This document shows positions 11,389-21,740 of a stretch of DNA of 64,000 bases, one piece after another. Position numbers and translations under genes: made by a program. The notes beneath the pieces were generated by a model. The model searched no databases. It was not told where the DNA came from and saw only the letters and a list, made by a program, of their open reading frames with translations. The DNA is taken from NCBI GenBank assembly GCA_032622095.1, contig CP136063.1:36678106-36742105 (forward strand), given 5' to 3'. The DNA is from Siphonodentalium dalli. Its lineage: Eukaryota > Mollusca > Scaphopoda > Gadilida > Siphonodentaliidae. Positions within the stretch are counted from its first letter, which is position 1. Each line of letters opens with the position of its first letter.

Positions 11389-11425
11389 GGATAACGCTAA
11401 AATGAAGATTAATTAATTACGGCCT
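11389..11425. repeat. Right terminal inverted repeat of DDE element
   Basis: Reverse complement starts AGGCCGTAA and continues TTAATTAATCTTCATTTTAG, matching 6101-6137. It lies about 265 bp upstream of the gene's ATG. Confidence 0.65.
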
Positions 11426-11651
11426 AACCACGTATGTGTTTCGTGGCATTTGGGCTGAAGCTGCGCACACTGATGAGGTTGTTGTCAACAGCCACGGTAA
11501 CCTGGAGTGGGTCCGTTCGTTGTATGTCACCGTCTTGATCAGGTGTAAAATTCTGGGATAACCCATCATTCAATTTGTTGTTGTTCGCTGCAGTCTTCTT
11601 AATTGATTTCCTTTTACCGCCCATTTCCTGAAATAGGTACCCGATGTGCAA
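11424..11651 (-). CDS. Unrecognised ORF, truncated at the DDE element border
   Basis: A 75-aa minus-strand ORF with a basic start (MGGKRKSIKK at its internal Met). It ends at a TAG that overlaps the right inverted repeat, as expected if the reading frame was cut by the transposon. No family recognised. The basic Lys/Arg start is compatible with a gag-like or DNA-binding N terminus, but that is a guess. Confidence 0.3.
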   Translation of the reverse strand: MHIGYLFQEMGGKRKSIKKTAANNNKLNDGLSQNFTPDQDGDIQRTDPLQVTVAVDNNLISVRSFSPNATKHIRG

Positions 11652-11843
11652 GGTGATTACCTCGATCCATGTGCATGCTCAATGTTATTTTGTGTTCACT
11701 CCGAACCTACCACCTGCACCAGCAATGTTGGCTAAATACATGCATCGTTGGGTGACTGTAAAACTCATGTTGTACAGGTAAGAATAAAATGGGTATGTTA
11801 CGTGCACTGGAGCACCCTGGACAGAACAAGTTAATAAATTAAA

Positions 11844-12425
11844 TTAATGAAAATCCGCCACATAGTTCAAAATAGCACCTCTAAAACTCCTGGCATACCT
11901 ACTAGTACATGTATACAGCCCTTCCAGGTTGAGATGAATGTCATCGTCCTGTAAAAGAGAACGAACTATGCCCTACGATAAGGCAAATAATGTAGCCCTG
12001 GGGTCATGTCCAAAACAGGAGGCAGATATTGATTGACAATATCCACATTAAAATTATATTGATCAATACTCATATTGTTCGGATTGTGCAAATAACTACC
12101 CGAAACTACGTTCCTGTTAAAAAGATTACAAACATATACATGGCGCACAGATTCCTGTTTTAAAATTTTCTGTGCCAAATTATCTAATTTGCTCCCTATT
12201 ACTTCGGGACTTAAATGATGCTATGTTTTCCAAAGCAAAATCCTCTATAGAGGTGACGTTTGCACCACCAAAACCCGCTAATCTTATAATAAATCCCGCA
12301 TCTTGTAAATGAAATGCGGGCGCAAAATCATGATCCTTCGGGAAAAAACGACGGAACTAATAGCTTCCCAAACGATCAACGAAAGAGTGACCCACTACTA
12401 ATATCCTTATCTGGGCCATAGTTCA
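11844..12425 (-). pseudogene. Decayed SGNH/GDSL-like hydrolase domain
   Basis: Minus-strand fragments reconstruct the order of an SGNH hydrolase domain, a type often carried by mollusc retroelement and recombinase gene families. Near 12395 a VVGHSFVDRL motif corresponds to block I. Near 12280 comes an AGFIIRLAGFGGANV stretch. Then follow ESVRHVYVCNLFNRN (about 12140) and a DDDIHLNLEGL block holding the expected Asp-x-x-His (about 11925). The frame breaks at a TAG near 12360, at a deletion near 12210 that removes the GxND block, and near 11960. The TAA at 11846-11844 is the likely original end. Not functional. Confidence 0.65.
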
Positions 12426-13130
12426 AGATATCTCGCTGGGTTTCCAAAATAAGGCACTATTCAGACACTATAATAATAATAATTACATAATGAAAATATA
12501 CTCACGTAATCTCCCAACTTCTTCGAAAATAAACCAAAGAATTAAAAATTTATTGAAAGGATTATGATTTCTTTGAAAATAAACCAAAATAATTAAAAAG
12601 TTCCTGAGAGATTATGATTTATAGTAAAAACCAAACAAAAAACCAAGAGACTAAAATTTATGTGTTGTAAAAGTTCTTAAGAAAGGATGCGATGCTATTA
12701 GCTTTTAAATTTCCCAAACTGTCCCCCCTCGTAAAAACTCATCAACCAATGAGAATGTTTAATTAGTCATTAGCCTAATGAAGTAACAGCCACTTGTCGA
12801 TGCTACATGTACATGTAGCTGTTCTTAGAATTGATATCGTTAGAGTACACAGTGTCTTTCGAATGTGTTCGCGAACCTGATTTAACGTTACACTGCGCAA
12901 CTTCCGGTTCTTATAATCGTAACCAAAAATAACAGTAATTTGTACTAGGAAGCAATGATCGTCTGTGACGTTAAGCATAAAAACACACGACTGCGTGCGA
13001 ATGTATATTTAATTTTGAGTAGCCTGGACCCACAGCACTTACACAAAACTGGACCCTCTGGGCTGGCTCAAATAAACAGATGTTGCTTGTGTACAACCAA
13101 TCCACATTCTTTTATATTAGCATGCTTGTG
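12426..13130. other. Non-coding stretch with a 64-bp duplication
   Basis: About 12528-12625 contains two similar copies of a block with GAAAATAAACCAAA..AATTAAAAA. No gene was recognised in the rest. Confidence 0.45.
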
Positions 13131-13204
13131 TGTGTCTTTATATGCTTCAGCATAGAGCTGTCGCGCAACCAGTTCTCGGACCTTTCCAAAAGCCACGAGC
13201 CACT

Positions 13205-13325
13205 TTTTCCAAATTCTTATCCAGAGGGGACATAACCGAATTCACAATACTGTTACCAGCAGTCGAATCCTTCCAGAGGGGACATAACCGAATTCACAAT
13301 ACTGTACCAGCACTCGAATTTCAAC
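13205..13325. repeat. Tandem duplication, about 62 bp
   Basis: The block AGAGGGGACATAACCGAATT is followed by CACAATACTG and occurs at about 13214 and 13276. Confidence 0.75.
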
Positions 13326-13641
13326 ACTTTTCCAAACAGGGATGCAGTGATTCTTCCCTCATGATATTTGTACCACAAAATTTATCGGATTGCTGTCTTG
13401 TGAGCGCCTCAATTATATCAATATCTTGATGTGTCAAGACTTGATTCAGAAACTGAAAGAAATACATAAATTTCTTGGTTCGTCCACCAAATATATGATT
13501 GTTACATAATACATTGAACAATGGAATACACAAGGAACTGACAGAAATTTCTTTCATTCTGGCTGGAGCTGTGTCATCTTCCTCATCACTTGGTGGGTCA
13601 AGTAATTCCAACGCTTGACAGTCCCCATTTAACTTGACCAA
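13321..13641 (-). CDS. Unrecognised 106-aa ORF, possible exon fragment
   Basis: This minus-strand ORF has globular-protein composition: an acidic stretch DPPSDEEDD, then an IPLFNVLCNN..FMYFFQFLNQVL segment and a hydrophilic end. I do not recognise a family. It sits in transposon-rich DNA and is more likely a remnant of a multicopy element gene than a host gene. Confidence 0.3.
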   Translation of the reverse strand: MVKLNGDCQALELLDPPSDEEDDTAPARMKEISVSSLCIPLFNVLCNNHIFGGRTKKFMYFFQFLNQVLTHQDIDIIEALTRQQSDKFCGTNIMREESLHPCLEKC

Positions 13642-13675
13642 CCTGTACAGCTCCAGTTCAATGTCCCTACTGTGG

Positions 13676-14076
13676 CCTTAAACCTTTACCCAACAAACCG
13701 GCCAAAACGGCCAAATAAAGATTCAACAGCCTAAAATATCTTCGGTCTGTCTCAATAGAACCATACACTTATGGATATCATTGGAACCGGCTCCTTGACC
13801 ACATTGTGATAGTTACAGTTATGCCCTGTGCCAATGCATTCTCTTATATATGCGAGTCGACCATAGGTCGCCTCGCATATATAAGAGAATGCATTGGCCT
13901 AAAAAAAATCTTTTTTTAACACTTTTTACCATTTTTTCTTACATTCTTTAACAATTTTATAATTTTTAATGTGTTAAGCCAATGCATTCTCTTATATATG
14001 CGAGGCGACCTATGGTCGACTCGCATATATAAGAGAATGCATTGGCACAGGGCCCTTCTGTTGGGTAAAGGGTTAA
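13676..14076. mobile_element. MITE with two 72-bp perfect hairpins in opposite orientation
   Basis: Outer ends are inverted (TTAAACCTTTACCCAACA and TGTTGGGTAAAGGGTTAA). Inside are two near-perfect palindromes, about 13827-13901 and 13978-14050. Each has the arm CCAATGCATTCTCTTATATA followed by TGCGAG, around a centre with CGACC and ATGG. An A/T-rich spacer separates them. The same hairpin occurs at 44203-44277, with degraded relatives at 15557 and 17640. Confidence 0.8.
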
Positions 14077-14236
14077 ATGGACAGACTTGCTGCCCATTAT
14101 CGATTTGTTTTACCGATGGGTTTTTGTGCCGGATCTTATGACCAGACGAGTGCAGAGAGAGAGAAGTCACTCATGTCACCAGCTACGGTATGTGGCGTGA
14201 ACTAAAGAAGTCATGTGATTGATCCCTCAATCGACA

Positions 14237-14281
14237 TGTATACCGGCATCATTTAAGAATGATACCGGCATACATGTAGAT
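14237..14281. repeat. Short palindrome
   Basis: Arms CATGTATACCGGCATCATT and AATGATACCGGCATACATG flank a TAAG loop. It is probably a small MITE or a hairpin end. Confidence 0.7.
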
Positions 14282-14610
14282 GGAGCGATTCTAATATATC
14301 AAAACATTAACAAATACTGACATGAATTGCATACCCTCCTTGTTTTTTTTTCTCAAAAGGTCCCACATAATATGGTGCTTCATTTAGGCCACAAATACCA
14401 CTCTGTTATAACCGGCGTTTGAGCAATGAAATTAACTTAAAGTAACATTTTTTGCTGACAATTCAAAATGAAATTTGGTATTTCATGAAGAGCGTTTTCA
14501 CTATTAGAACAATGTAAATGAACTTTCTGTTGTGAAAATCATTTCTAACTTCTCAAACTAGAGTGAAAATGTGTGGAACTAGTACATGTACATCGTACAT
14601 TTAATAACAT
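14282..14610. other. Non-coding stretch
   Basis: No feature recognised. It is the 3' flank of the transposase remnant. Confidence 0.4.
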
Positions 14611-15507
14611 TTATTTTACTCTTTTCACCAAAGGTGGTAGAAAACATGTTAGGTATGCAATAACTGTGAATATTTGGTTAATACTATGACTCAGACTCAG
14701 TGGTATCACTCCGTCAAGAATATGATAATTTTTTATGCGCCCAATGGCTCGTTCAACATGAATTCTGACGCTTGCAATTGACATTGTGTCAAGCACCTGG
14801 GCTGATGTCAATTGTTTGCCTGTCTTGAATGGTGGTATATTCAAGGATACCCCCTGTGGGAGGATATCCGCTATGTCAAATCCTCTGTCCGCCCTTACAT
14901 TGTCTCCTGGTTGAAGCATTTCCAAAATTCCAGATTTCTTGATGATTTCCTTGTCCGAAACTCTCCCACCACATAATCTGGAAATGAAGGAAACACTCCC
15001 TCTTAGGGTTTCTCCGACAAGAACCTTATATGTGTTATGGTGTTTATAGTTTGACCAAGTTTCAGACTGTGTTGTCATAGATGAAGGGATCTCCACAAAC
15101 AATTCAGTGCAGTCTGGGATAATCCGGGTTGTTGGATAATTTATAAAGGATTGTGGCATATCCCTGCGAATTAAATCCTGTGATGGAAATGGAAAGAGTC
15201 GAGGCAGTTCCAAATGCAGCAAGTTAATCCATGTAGTGAATATTTTGGAGAACTGCGAGACTGATATTACGAATCTCCCAGATATATCACGAACAAACGG
15301 TCCAACTTTAAGTCTTAACTATTACCATGAAAAATTCATCTCTAAGACACAATTTCCTCTTGCGTCCCGGCTTTCCACCAACACACTGATAGTACCTAGT
15401 CTCATGGGATTCTTTTTGTCCTCTCCAATATACCATATTCGATGCTTTTTGTTCCAGATAACACTGCATAACACTGCGAGTCTTCCATAAATGAGCCATG
15501 CATACAT
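14611..15507 (-). pseudogene. DDE_Tnp_4-type (Harbinger-like) transposase, frameshifted
   Basis: The catalytic core is one open frame of 203 codons (14611-15222) with a complete triad. The first Asp is in IIPDCTELFVEIPS, the second in VRADRGFDI and the Glu in IHVERAIGRIKNY, followed by the usual PLVKRVK-type end. Upstream, a helix-turn-helix region continues in a different frame: an NMVYWRGQ segment at about 15440 and DEFFMVIVK to about 15320. One indel near 15318 joins the two. The order resembles the element at 2756-4300, but the sequence is clearly diverged, so it is a separate family member. No THAP module was found upstream. Confidence 0.85.
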
Positions 15508-15556
15508 GAATATAACATAATGTGTGGGCCTAACAATATTTAACTTGACCTTGTAA

Positions 15557-15640
15557 GGCAGTGCATTCTCTCATATATATGAGGCTTCCTATGGGAGACT
15601 CGCATATACGATATACATATACATTAAGAGAATGGTGAGG
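15557..15640. repeat. Degraded copy of the GCATTCTCTTATATATG hairpin
   Basis: GTGCATTCTCTCATATATATGAGG is followed by a GGGAGACTCGCATATA arm ending AAGAGAATG. It is diverged from the intact hairpins at 13.8 and 44.2 kb. Confidence 0.6.
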
Positions 15641-15830
15641 TACATGATATTTAATACTGCATCAATGCATCTCCCGAGTTTTAGTCTATACCTCCAAATC
15701 ATACAAAACAAAAGCCCCTCCCGCCCCTGTTCCTGAAAAAAAACCTATGATAAAACAAGTAATCTTTGTTGAATGGCCTTAGTAATAGTTCTGTCGTCCT
15801 GCATTATGCGAAATGGGTCTAAAACAATAA

Positions 15831-16178
15831 TTAACAGTCATTGACAGCCCACTTTTGACTGTCAGCAACAGTGGCAGGCACCTGTCTTGGCGAGGGTTCT
15901 GCAGATGTTACTCTAGTCTTCAACTGCCTCTGGCCAAGACCGGATTGTTTTTTTCTATATTTTTTGTCAAGTTCTTTCATGTATTTTCTGCACTGATCTG
16001 TCCTCCAGGACAAGGAACGGACTTGTACTGTCTCGTTGTCCGAGCAGTCCTCTTCACTGCTCATGAAGTCCTCTTCACTGCTCATGAAGTCCATTGTAAG
16101 GACTGCCCGGACTTTCTGCACCCGCTCCTCGTCCCAAGATGTTTTTAGATTCAGTCCCGTGATTCTGTTCTGCATTTT
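15831..16178 (-). pseudogene. C-terminal exon of a multicopy 'FMSSEED' gene family
   Basis: A minus-strand exon opens after a good acceptor (TTTCTTTTCCAG at about 16190-16179) and runs to the TAG/TGA near 15831. It contains a duplicated DFMSSEED block, a W-rich SLSWRTDQ segment, a Lys/Gln-rich linker and a terminal QKWAVN. Two paralogous copies at 50425-51075 share EFMSSEED, LAWR and EWAVDP, so this is a recurrent family. The function is unknown to me. It may be the second ORF product of a DNA transposon. Confidence 0.5.
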
Positions 16179-16354
16179 CTGGAAAAGAAAACATGATAAT
16201 TTTTATTAAAATTCGCTTAATAAATTAAAACCTACTCCCGCCGCTATAACAGATGATAAAACGGTTTCGATAAAATATACATGTATGACCCATTTTTCAG
16301 TAACATTCTGATTAGCGGTCCTTCAGAAATGACTGTGCCTGTATAACAAATTTT

Positions 16355-16595
16355 AGGGCTGCATCGATTCATCGCATCGCGATACGCTGTCACACGATAT
16401 GCGTATCGTGCAAAGTGTATCGCGTTACAAAAAGTCACCGAATGGAAAAATAACCCATTTTTACTGTTTTTGTTAATGCAATTTAGGTAGAAAATCATGC
16501 AGAACATGTTTTTTGTGTATCGTGATATGTATTGTATTGTTGATCATGTATCGTGATATGTATCGTATCGTGAAAACGTGTATCGTTGCAGCCCT
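16355..16595. mobile_element. hAT-like MITE with AGGGCTGCA termini
   Basis: Left end TAGGGCTGCATCGAT and right end ATCGTTGCAGCCCTA are inverted repeats. The interior is dense in ATCG/GTATCG words (GCGATACG, GTATCGTG). ATAACAA lies close to both outer ends, but a clean target duplication is not visible. Confidence 0.75.
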
Positions 16596-17639
16596 AATAA
16601 CAATGTGAATCACCGACAATTAGAACCAAGAAAGCTGTAATAAAATGTAAGAAATTGGAATTTGGACCAAAGTTGCACACAAATTTCCAGTCCATGCATG
16701 CTGCACAATTTCAAGAATAACATTGTTGTGATTAACATATGAAAACACCATAGAATGGCAAATGAAATTTTTCAGCTAATTTAACTGTTGGCTCTATAAA
16801 CTATTTTTACATGAATCAGCGATACCTGTAGGCATTTTGAGTGATTCCATGCTATATGTGCATATCTTGATACAGAGTATATCAACCTTGACAAAATGTC
16901 ACTGGAATCATAAGTCCATGCAAATCATTTCAGCAAAAACACTGTATGTGATAGCAAAAGCAGAGCATTTAGAAATAAAATTTCCTTAGACACATGATTC
17001 AATCTTCAACATATATACATACATATACATCAGTAATAGTATATATCTTTGACGAAATGTCCGTAAACTAATGGCCCAAGACCTTTTAAAATGGCCCGCA
17101 AGATATTGTGAATGGCCCTTGTTTTGGCTCAATGATTTTCCGGGCCAGTGCCAATGCTGTATATCAGATAATCAATAAATAATGTGTGCAAACTGAACTT
17201 GGAAAGTTGAATTCAGCCAATGTTAACGTTGCAGGAATAACCAAATTAGTTGCTAAGACCTCAGTTTAAAAATACTAACCCTTCGCCGCCTATCTCACAG
17301 CTTCATTGACCTCCGATGTTTATTTTTGCTGCCCTTGTCTTCCAAATGATGCTCATATAACTTGGACTTGAATAAAGTCTTCATTCCAGCTACAAATATG
17401 ACTTTCAATTGTAATGATTCATAGTGAATTGGCTCACTAAATCATGTAATCTTGAGCTGGACAGTGGACATTCCTGTTATGTGAAATACATATACATGGT
17501 TAGCGAACACAGCAGGTGAAGGCCAGCCTCTGATCAAAATTGCATGATTTATGTGGTTTTCGATAGCCCATTTCATGAACAAATTTAATTACATGACTGA
17601 AATTTTGCGAGAACCCTTTCCAAAGTGTTCTCTTAATGT
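16596..17639. other. Non-coding stretch
   Basis: No gene recognised. Confidence 0.4.
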
Positions 17640-17770
17640 TATATGTCGCCCATAGGACCCTAACTTATATGAGAGAATGCATTAACCGAACAATATTCAC
17701 CATGACCTTGTAAGTCAGTGCATTCTCTTAAATATGCGAGGATCCCTGAGAGACCGCATATATGAGGCCC
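17640..17770. repeat. Degraded hairpin MITE halves
   Basis: Contains GAGAGAATGCATTAACC and GTGCATTCTCTTAAATATG in opposite orientations. It is related to the 13.8-kb hairpin family. Confidence 0.5.
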
Positions 17771-18010
17771 CACCCCCTTTTTCGTACGCCGTATTCCATT
17801 CCCTGTTATTAGGTACGCCGTATTCCAGCCCCTCTGTTAGGAGGTATTCCAAAAATACCGGTATTCATACGCCGGCCTTCCAAAAAATGAAGTTTTCATA
17901 TATTTTTATGTATTCCATATGGCTGTTAACTGGTATTCCGTATGCCACCCTCTGTGTTAAGTGGTATTCCGTATTCCATGGGAGGTGGGGCGGGGGGCCT
18001 CATGTATGAG
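17771..18010. repeat. Degenerate repeat rich in GGTATTCCGTA
   Basis: GTATTCC recurs at least seven times with variable spacing, often before a run ending TGTTA. The 91-aa plus ORF across it is not considered a gene. Confidence 0.5.
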
Positions 18011-18164
18011 AGCACTCACTGGCATAGGATATGTAATGCAGCACCAGCGCATCTCCTGTCATTAAACCCCCTGGATATTGTAATGATAACAGGTGAAATA
18101 AGCTCAATAAATCATGTAATCTTGAGGTAGACATTCATATGATGTGAAATTCATGGTTACCGAA

Positions 18165-18265
18165 CAGGTACAAGTCTGCTTGTACCTACACCAGCTAGGA
18201 TATTTGAATAACGAGTATGTCCGTATCCAAATATCCTAGCTGGTTTATGTACAGGCAGACTTGGA
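18165..18265. repeat. Hairpin around AGCTAGGATATTTG
   Basis: Left arm CAAGTCTGCTTGTACC..CCAGCTAGGATATTTG; right arm CAAATATCCTAGCTGG..GTACAGGCAGACTTG. Confidence 0.75.
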
Positions 18266-18589
18266 CAAGTACTGGCTAAGAAAATTGTAACATGTATTTT
18301 TTTTATCTTCAAACAGTTCCTAGGTTGTGAGCTAATGGTATTCCCTTTTGGTACAAAGTAAGCAGTGGTCATATGGCTTCCACCTCAAAATTCTTCTGAT
18401 TTTTAGCACAGAAAAATGGTTCTTATTTATCCATCTATACATGGAACTGTGAAACAAAATTAAGAGTGTTCCAAAAAGAATGACACTACATAATTGCTGA
18501 AATTTGGCGCCTTATGTTTCAATGTTAATTTGCACAGTGCATAATCATGCATGTTGCCACATCGGAGTTCTAAACTTAGGATAATTTTA

Positions 18590-19258
18590 AAACCATTATA
18601 AATTAGGTGAATGGCATTTAGACACAATTTATCCTAAATTTATGCCATGACTAAATTTAGAAAAATGAAGATAAATTTCAAAATTTATTAAGATAAATGT
18701 CGAAATTTATCCATATTTAAAAAAACATTTCATGATATAAATGTAGTTGAAATTTACTAACATTGATATCAGATATCAATAAATGTAGATAAATGGAAGT
18801 TTATCCACATAAATTTTGAAATTTATCCATATAAATTTTGAAATTTATTCAAATAAACTTTGAAATTTATCCCCATTTGCTTAATTTATGTCATAAAGAG
18901 CGTTTATATCTCGAATTCGCAGAATTCTGAAACATATGTAAGACGATCCCAAAGTTATGACACTATGAAAGTGTTGAAATGTTGTCCCTTGGATTTCAAC
19001 ATTCATGTTAAATGTATGCAGTGCATAAATTATGTTAAACTCCAGAATCATGCCAGATCTATTTTGTTCGAAATCTGGAATTCAAATTTAGGGAGAATTT
19101 ATTTGCATTTATTCACTTTGTGAGGAAAAATAAATGTGAAATTTATGCATATGCCTAAATTTCAAATTTAGGATAAATTTATGCCGTTGTAAATTAATTG
19201 TGTACATGGAATTTAGGCATAATTTATTTTTTTGTAAATTCCACTTTTCATGCAGTGT
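18590..19258. repeat. A/T-rich element of repeated AAATTTATCCAT blocks
   Basis: Words such as TTTGAAATTTATCC and AAATTTAGGATAAATTTATG repeat in both orientations over 650 bp. The right end CATGCAGTGTA and an earlier TGCACAGTGCATAATC look like related but diverged borders. An 87-aa plus ORF within it is not convincing. Confidence 0.5.
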
Positions 19259-19264
19259 ACGTAA

Positions 19265-19930
19265 TTATCCATTTAAACATATAAGCTTGCAGAACATACC
19301 TTTTTGATGTATCCACGCTATCCAGAAATTGCCCAACAGTGGTGATTTCTGACACAGCCATGGATGTCTGGTATACATGCTGGTTAATTTCCGCTGAGTG
19401 CCCCATGTGATTATAGAAAGCCTGCCGTGCATCGGCGTGACATCCAGGCTGGCGTAGACGGTGGACACCAAGTGTCTGACCTTTGTCGCTGTAATATTTT
19501 TCTTTAATCCTGCATCCTCGCAGATTTGCCTAATATCATTCGATCCGTATGCGTGCGAGTAGTCATTCCTCGTGCAAGCGAACATAAAAATGCTATCTGG
19601 GTCTACTCCAGCTGTATATCTGATCTCCGGCTCAGCGAGTTTTTTCAGAGGCCCAATGCAGTCTTCGGGAAAGATGATTGGGACCAGTCCGTCCCCATTC
19701 CCACTTTGGTACATGTAGGTCATCTCCAATCGTCTGATGAGCTTGTCGATGGCACTCGCCCTGTTATTGGCACCAACAGTCCACATGCCTGCAAGCGCTT
19801 CTTCCCACCCCATTAAAAGAAGCCGACATGGTTCCCTGCTTCGACGAGCATTGAACATTGTTAGGCGGCCGACGAGCAGTCGCTGCATCACCACATACTC
19901 CTCTCTGCCCCAAACAAGATATGGATCCAT
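19265..19930 (-). pseudogene. Tyrosine-recombinase-like C-terminal region, copy I
   Basis: A 221-codon minus-strand frame with features of the tyrosine recombinase fold: Arg in TATKVRHLVSTVYASL (about 19480) and His-x-x-His in the NHMGHS segment (about 19405, reached after a 1-nt frame change near 19437). The Tyr position is in the VYQ-equivalent segment, here read as MYTRH. The upstream half (GNGDGLVPIIFP, EIRYTAGVDPDSIF) is shared with copy II. It is most like the Crypton/DIRS-related recombinase families of invertebrates. The coding frame upstream runs into the 21-bp minisatellite, which adds a TAG per unit, so this copy is dead. Confidence 0.7.
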
Positions 19931-19944
19931 TAGGTTTTGTATCT

Positions 19945-20693
19945 CTCTAGAGATATACTACATCTTACTAGAGATATACTACATCTTACTAGAGATATAC
20001 TACATCTTACTAGAGATATACTACATCTTACTAGAGATATACTACATCTTACTAGAGATATACTACATCTTACTAGAGATATACTACATCTTACTAGAGA
20101 TTTACTACATCTTACTAGAGATTTACTACATCTTACTAGAGATTTACTACATCTTACTAGAGATATACTACATCTTACTAGAGATATACTACATCTTACT
20201 AGAGATATACTACATCTTACTAGAGATATACTACATCTTACTAGAGATATACTACATCTTACTAGAGATATACTACATCTTACTAGAGATATACTACATC
20301 TTACTAGAGATATACTACATCTTACTAGAGATATACTACATCTTACTAGAGATATACTACATCTTACTAGAGATATACTACATCTTACTAGAGATATACT
20401 ACATCTTACTAGAGATATACTACATCTTACTAGAGATATACTACATCTTACTAGAGATATACTACATCTTACTAGAGATATACTACATCTTACTAGAGAT
20501 ATACTACATCTTACTAGAGATATACTACATCTTACTAGAGATATACTACATCTTACTAGAGATATACTACATCTTACTAGAGATATACTACATCTTACTA
20601 GAGATATACTACATCTTACTAGAGATATACTACATCTTACTAGAGATATACTACATCTTACTAGAGATATACTACATCTTACTAGAGATATAC
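19945..20693. repeat. 21-bp minisatellite, about 36 copies, inside the recombinase pseudogene
   Basis: The unit ATATACTACATCTTACTAGAG is almost perfectly repeated; about four units carry TTTACTAC instead of ATACTAC near 20100-20155. Flanks are TTGTATCTCTCTAGAG on the left and TCTTTGACTTTCTCC on the right. The same flanks sit next to each other without expansion at 21585-21625. On the coding strand each unit contains a TAG in the recombinase frame. In two other minus or plus frames it gives long artefactual ORFs. Confidence 0.95.
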
Positions 20694-20796
20694 TCTTTGA
20701 CTTTCTCCACATCTTGCTGCATGGGGAGCTCTGCATGCCGCCACAAACGATCTTTCCTAGCCCTCGTGGTCTAGTATTGGGCACCGGAGAATAGGC

Positions 20797-21740
20797 TGAT
20801 TTCTGACACAGCCATGGGTGTCTGGTATACATGCTGGTTAATTTCCGCTGAGTGCCCCATGTGATTATAGAAAGCCTGCCGTGCATCGGGCGTGATGTCC
20901 AGGCTGGCGTAGACGGTGGACACCAAGTGTCTGACCTTTGTCGCTGTAATGTTGTTCTTTAATCCTGCATCCTCGCACATTTGCCTAATATTATTTTATC
21001 CGTATGCATGCGAATAGTCATTCCTCGTGCAAGCGAACAAATAAATGCTATCTGGGTCAACTCCAGCTGTATATCTGATCTCCAGCTCAGCGAGTTTTTC
21101 AGAGGCCCAATGCAGTCTTCGGGAAAGATGATTGGGACCAGTCCGTCCCCATTCCCACTTTGGTACATGTAGGTCATCTTCAATCGACTGAAGAGCTTGC
21201 CAATGGCACTCGCCCTGTCGTTGGCACCAACAGTCCACATGCCTGCATCTGCTTCTTCCCACTCCATTAAAAGAAGCCGACATGGCTCTCTGCCTCGATG
21301 AGCATTGAATACCAAGCCTTGAAATAGTGTGTCTGTCAGTTGCAGAATGAGGTCCCCATAGCGGGCTAGCATAACCAAATTCACCCTTTGGGGACCTCAT
21401 TCTGCTTACACCTCAGCAGAATGAGGTTCCCAGAGGGTGAATTTGGTGATGCTTAGCCCGCTGAGCGGGGTAGCATCACTAAATTCACACTCTGGGGACC
21501 TCATTCTGCAAATGACAGACACACTATTTCAAGGCTTGTTGAATACTCCTCTCTGCCCCAAACAAGATATGGTTCCATTAGCTTTTGTATCTCTCTAGAG
21601 ATATACTCTTTGACTTTCTCCACATCTTGCTGCATGGAGAACTCTGCAGGCCGCCGCAATGGATCTTTCCTAGCCCTGGTAGTCGAGTATTGGGCACCCG
21701 AGAATAGACTGGGCCAGAACGTCTACGAACTTATCGACAT
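20797..21740 (-). pseudogene. Tyrosine-recombinase-like region, copy II
   Basis: Paralogue of copy I in the same orientation. It keeps TATKVRHLVSTVYASL, then in frame the ARQAFYNHMGHSAEINQ segment and HVYQTPMAV, so Arg, His-x-x-His and Tyr are all visible (21000-20830). Upstream parts lie at 21310-21000, with frame changes near 21095 and 21001. A 226-bp MITE splits the gene at 21313-21538, and the 5' remainder (about 21547-21660) encodes an acidic helical stretch with DVEKVKEY. The 19.3-20.8 and 20.8-21.7 kb blocks are a tandem duplication. Confidence 0.7.
21313..21538. mobile_element. 226-bp MITE with 8-bp target duplication
   Basis: Termini are long inverted repeats (CAAGCCTTGAAATAGTGTGT and its complement). 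The element is flanked by TTGAATAC at 21305-21312 and 21539-21546. Inner repeats of GAGGTCCCC and GGTGAATTTGG form further hairpins. The 8-bp duplication suits a hAT-type or related transposase. Confidence 0.9.

Larger units (their letters stand above)
6101..11425 (-). mobile_element. Putative DNA transposon carrying a large DDE gene
   Basis: Two 37-nt inverted repeats bracket the DDE gene. The left one (6101-6137, AGGCC....TTAATTAATCTTCA) and the right one (11389-11425) agree at 31 of 37 positions, with four mismatches clustered at positions 6-9. An inverted CATACGTG (6081-6088 and 11429-11436) lies just outside. The interval is about 5.3 kb, a normal size for an autonomous DNA transposon. 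I could not settle the exact termini or a target duplication. The inner flanks repeat AAATGCGG (near 6153, 11353 and 11381), possibly transposase-binding sites. Confidence 0.6.

Noticed and set aside
19737-20886. Long ORFs of 345, 318 and 285 aa made of LEIYYIL-, LVRCSIS- and TRDILHL-type repeats
   Set aside because: They are translations of the 21-bp minisatellite in different frames and strands. 21 is a multiple of three, so any frame without a stop stays open.
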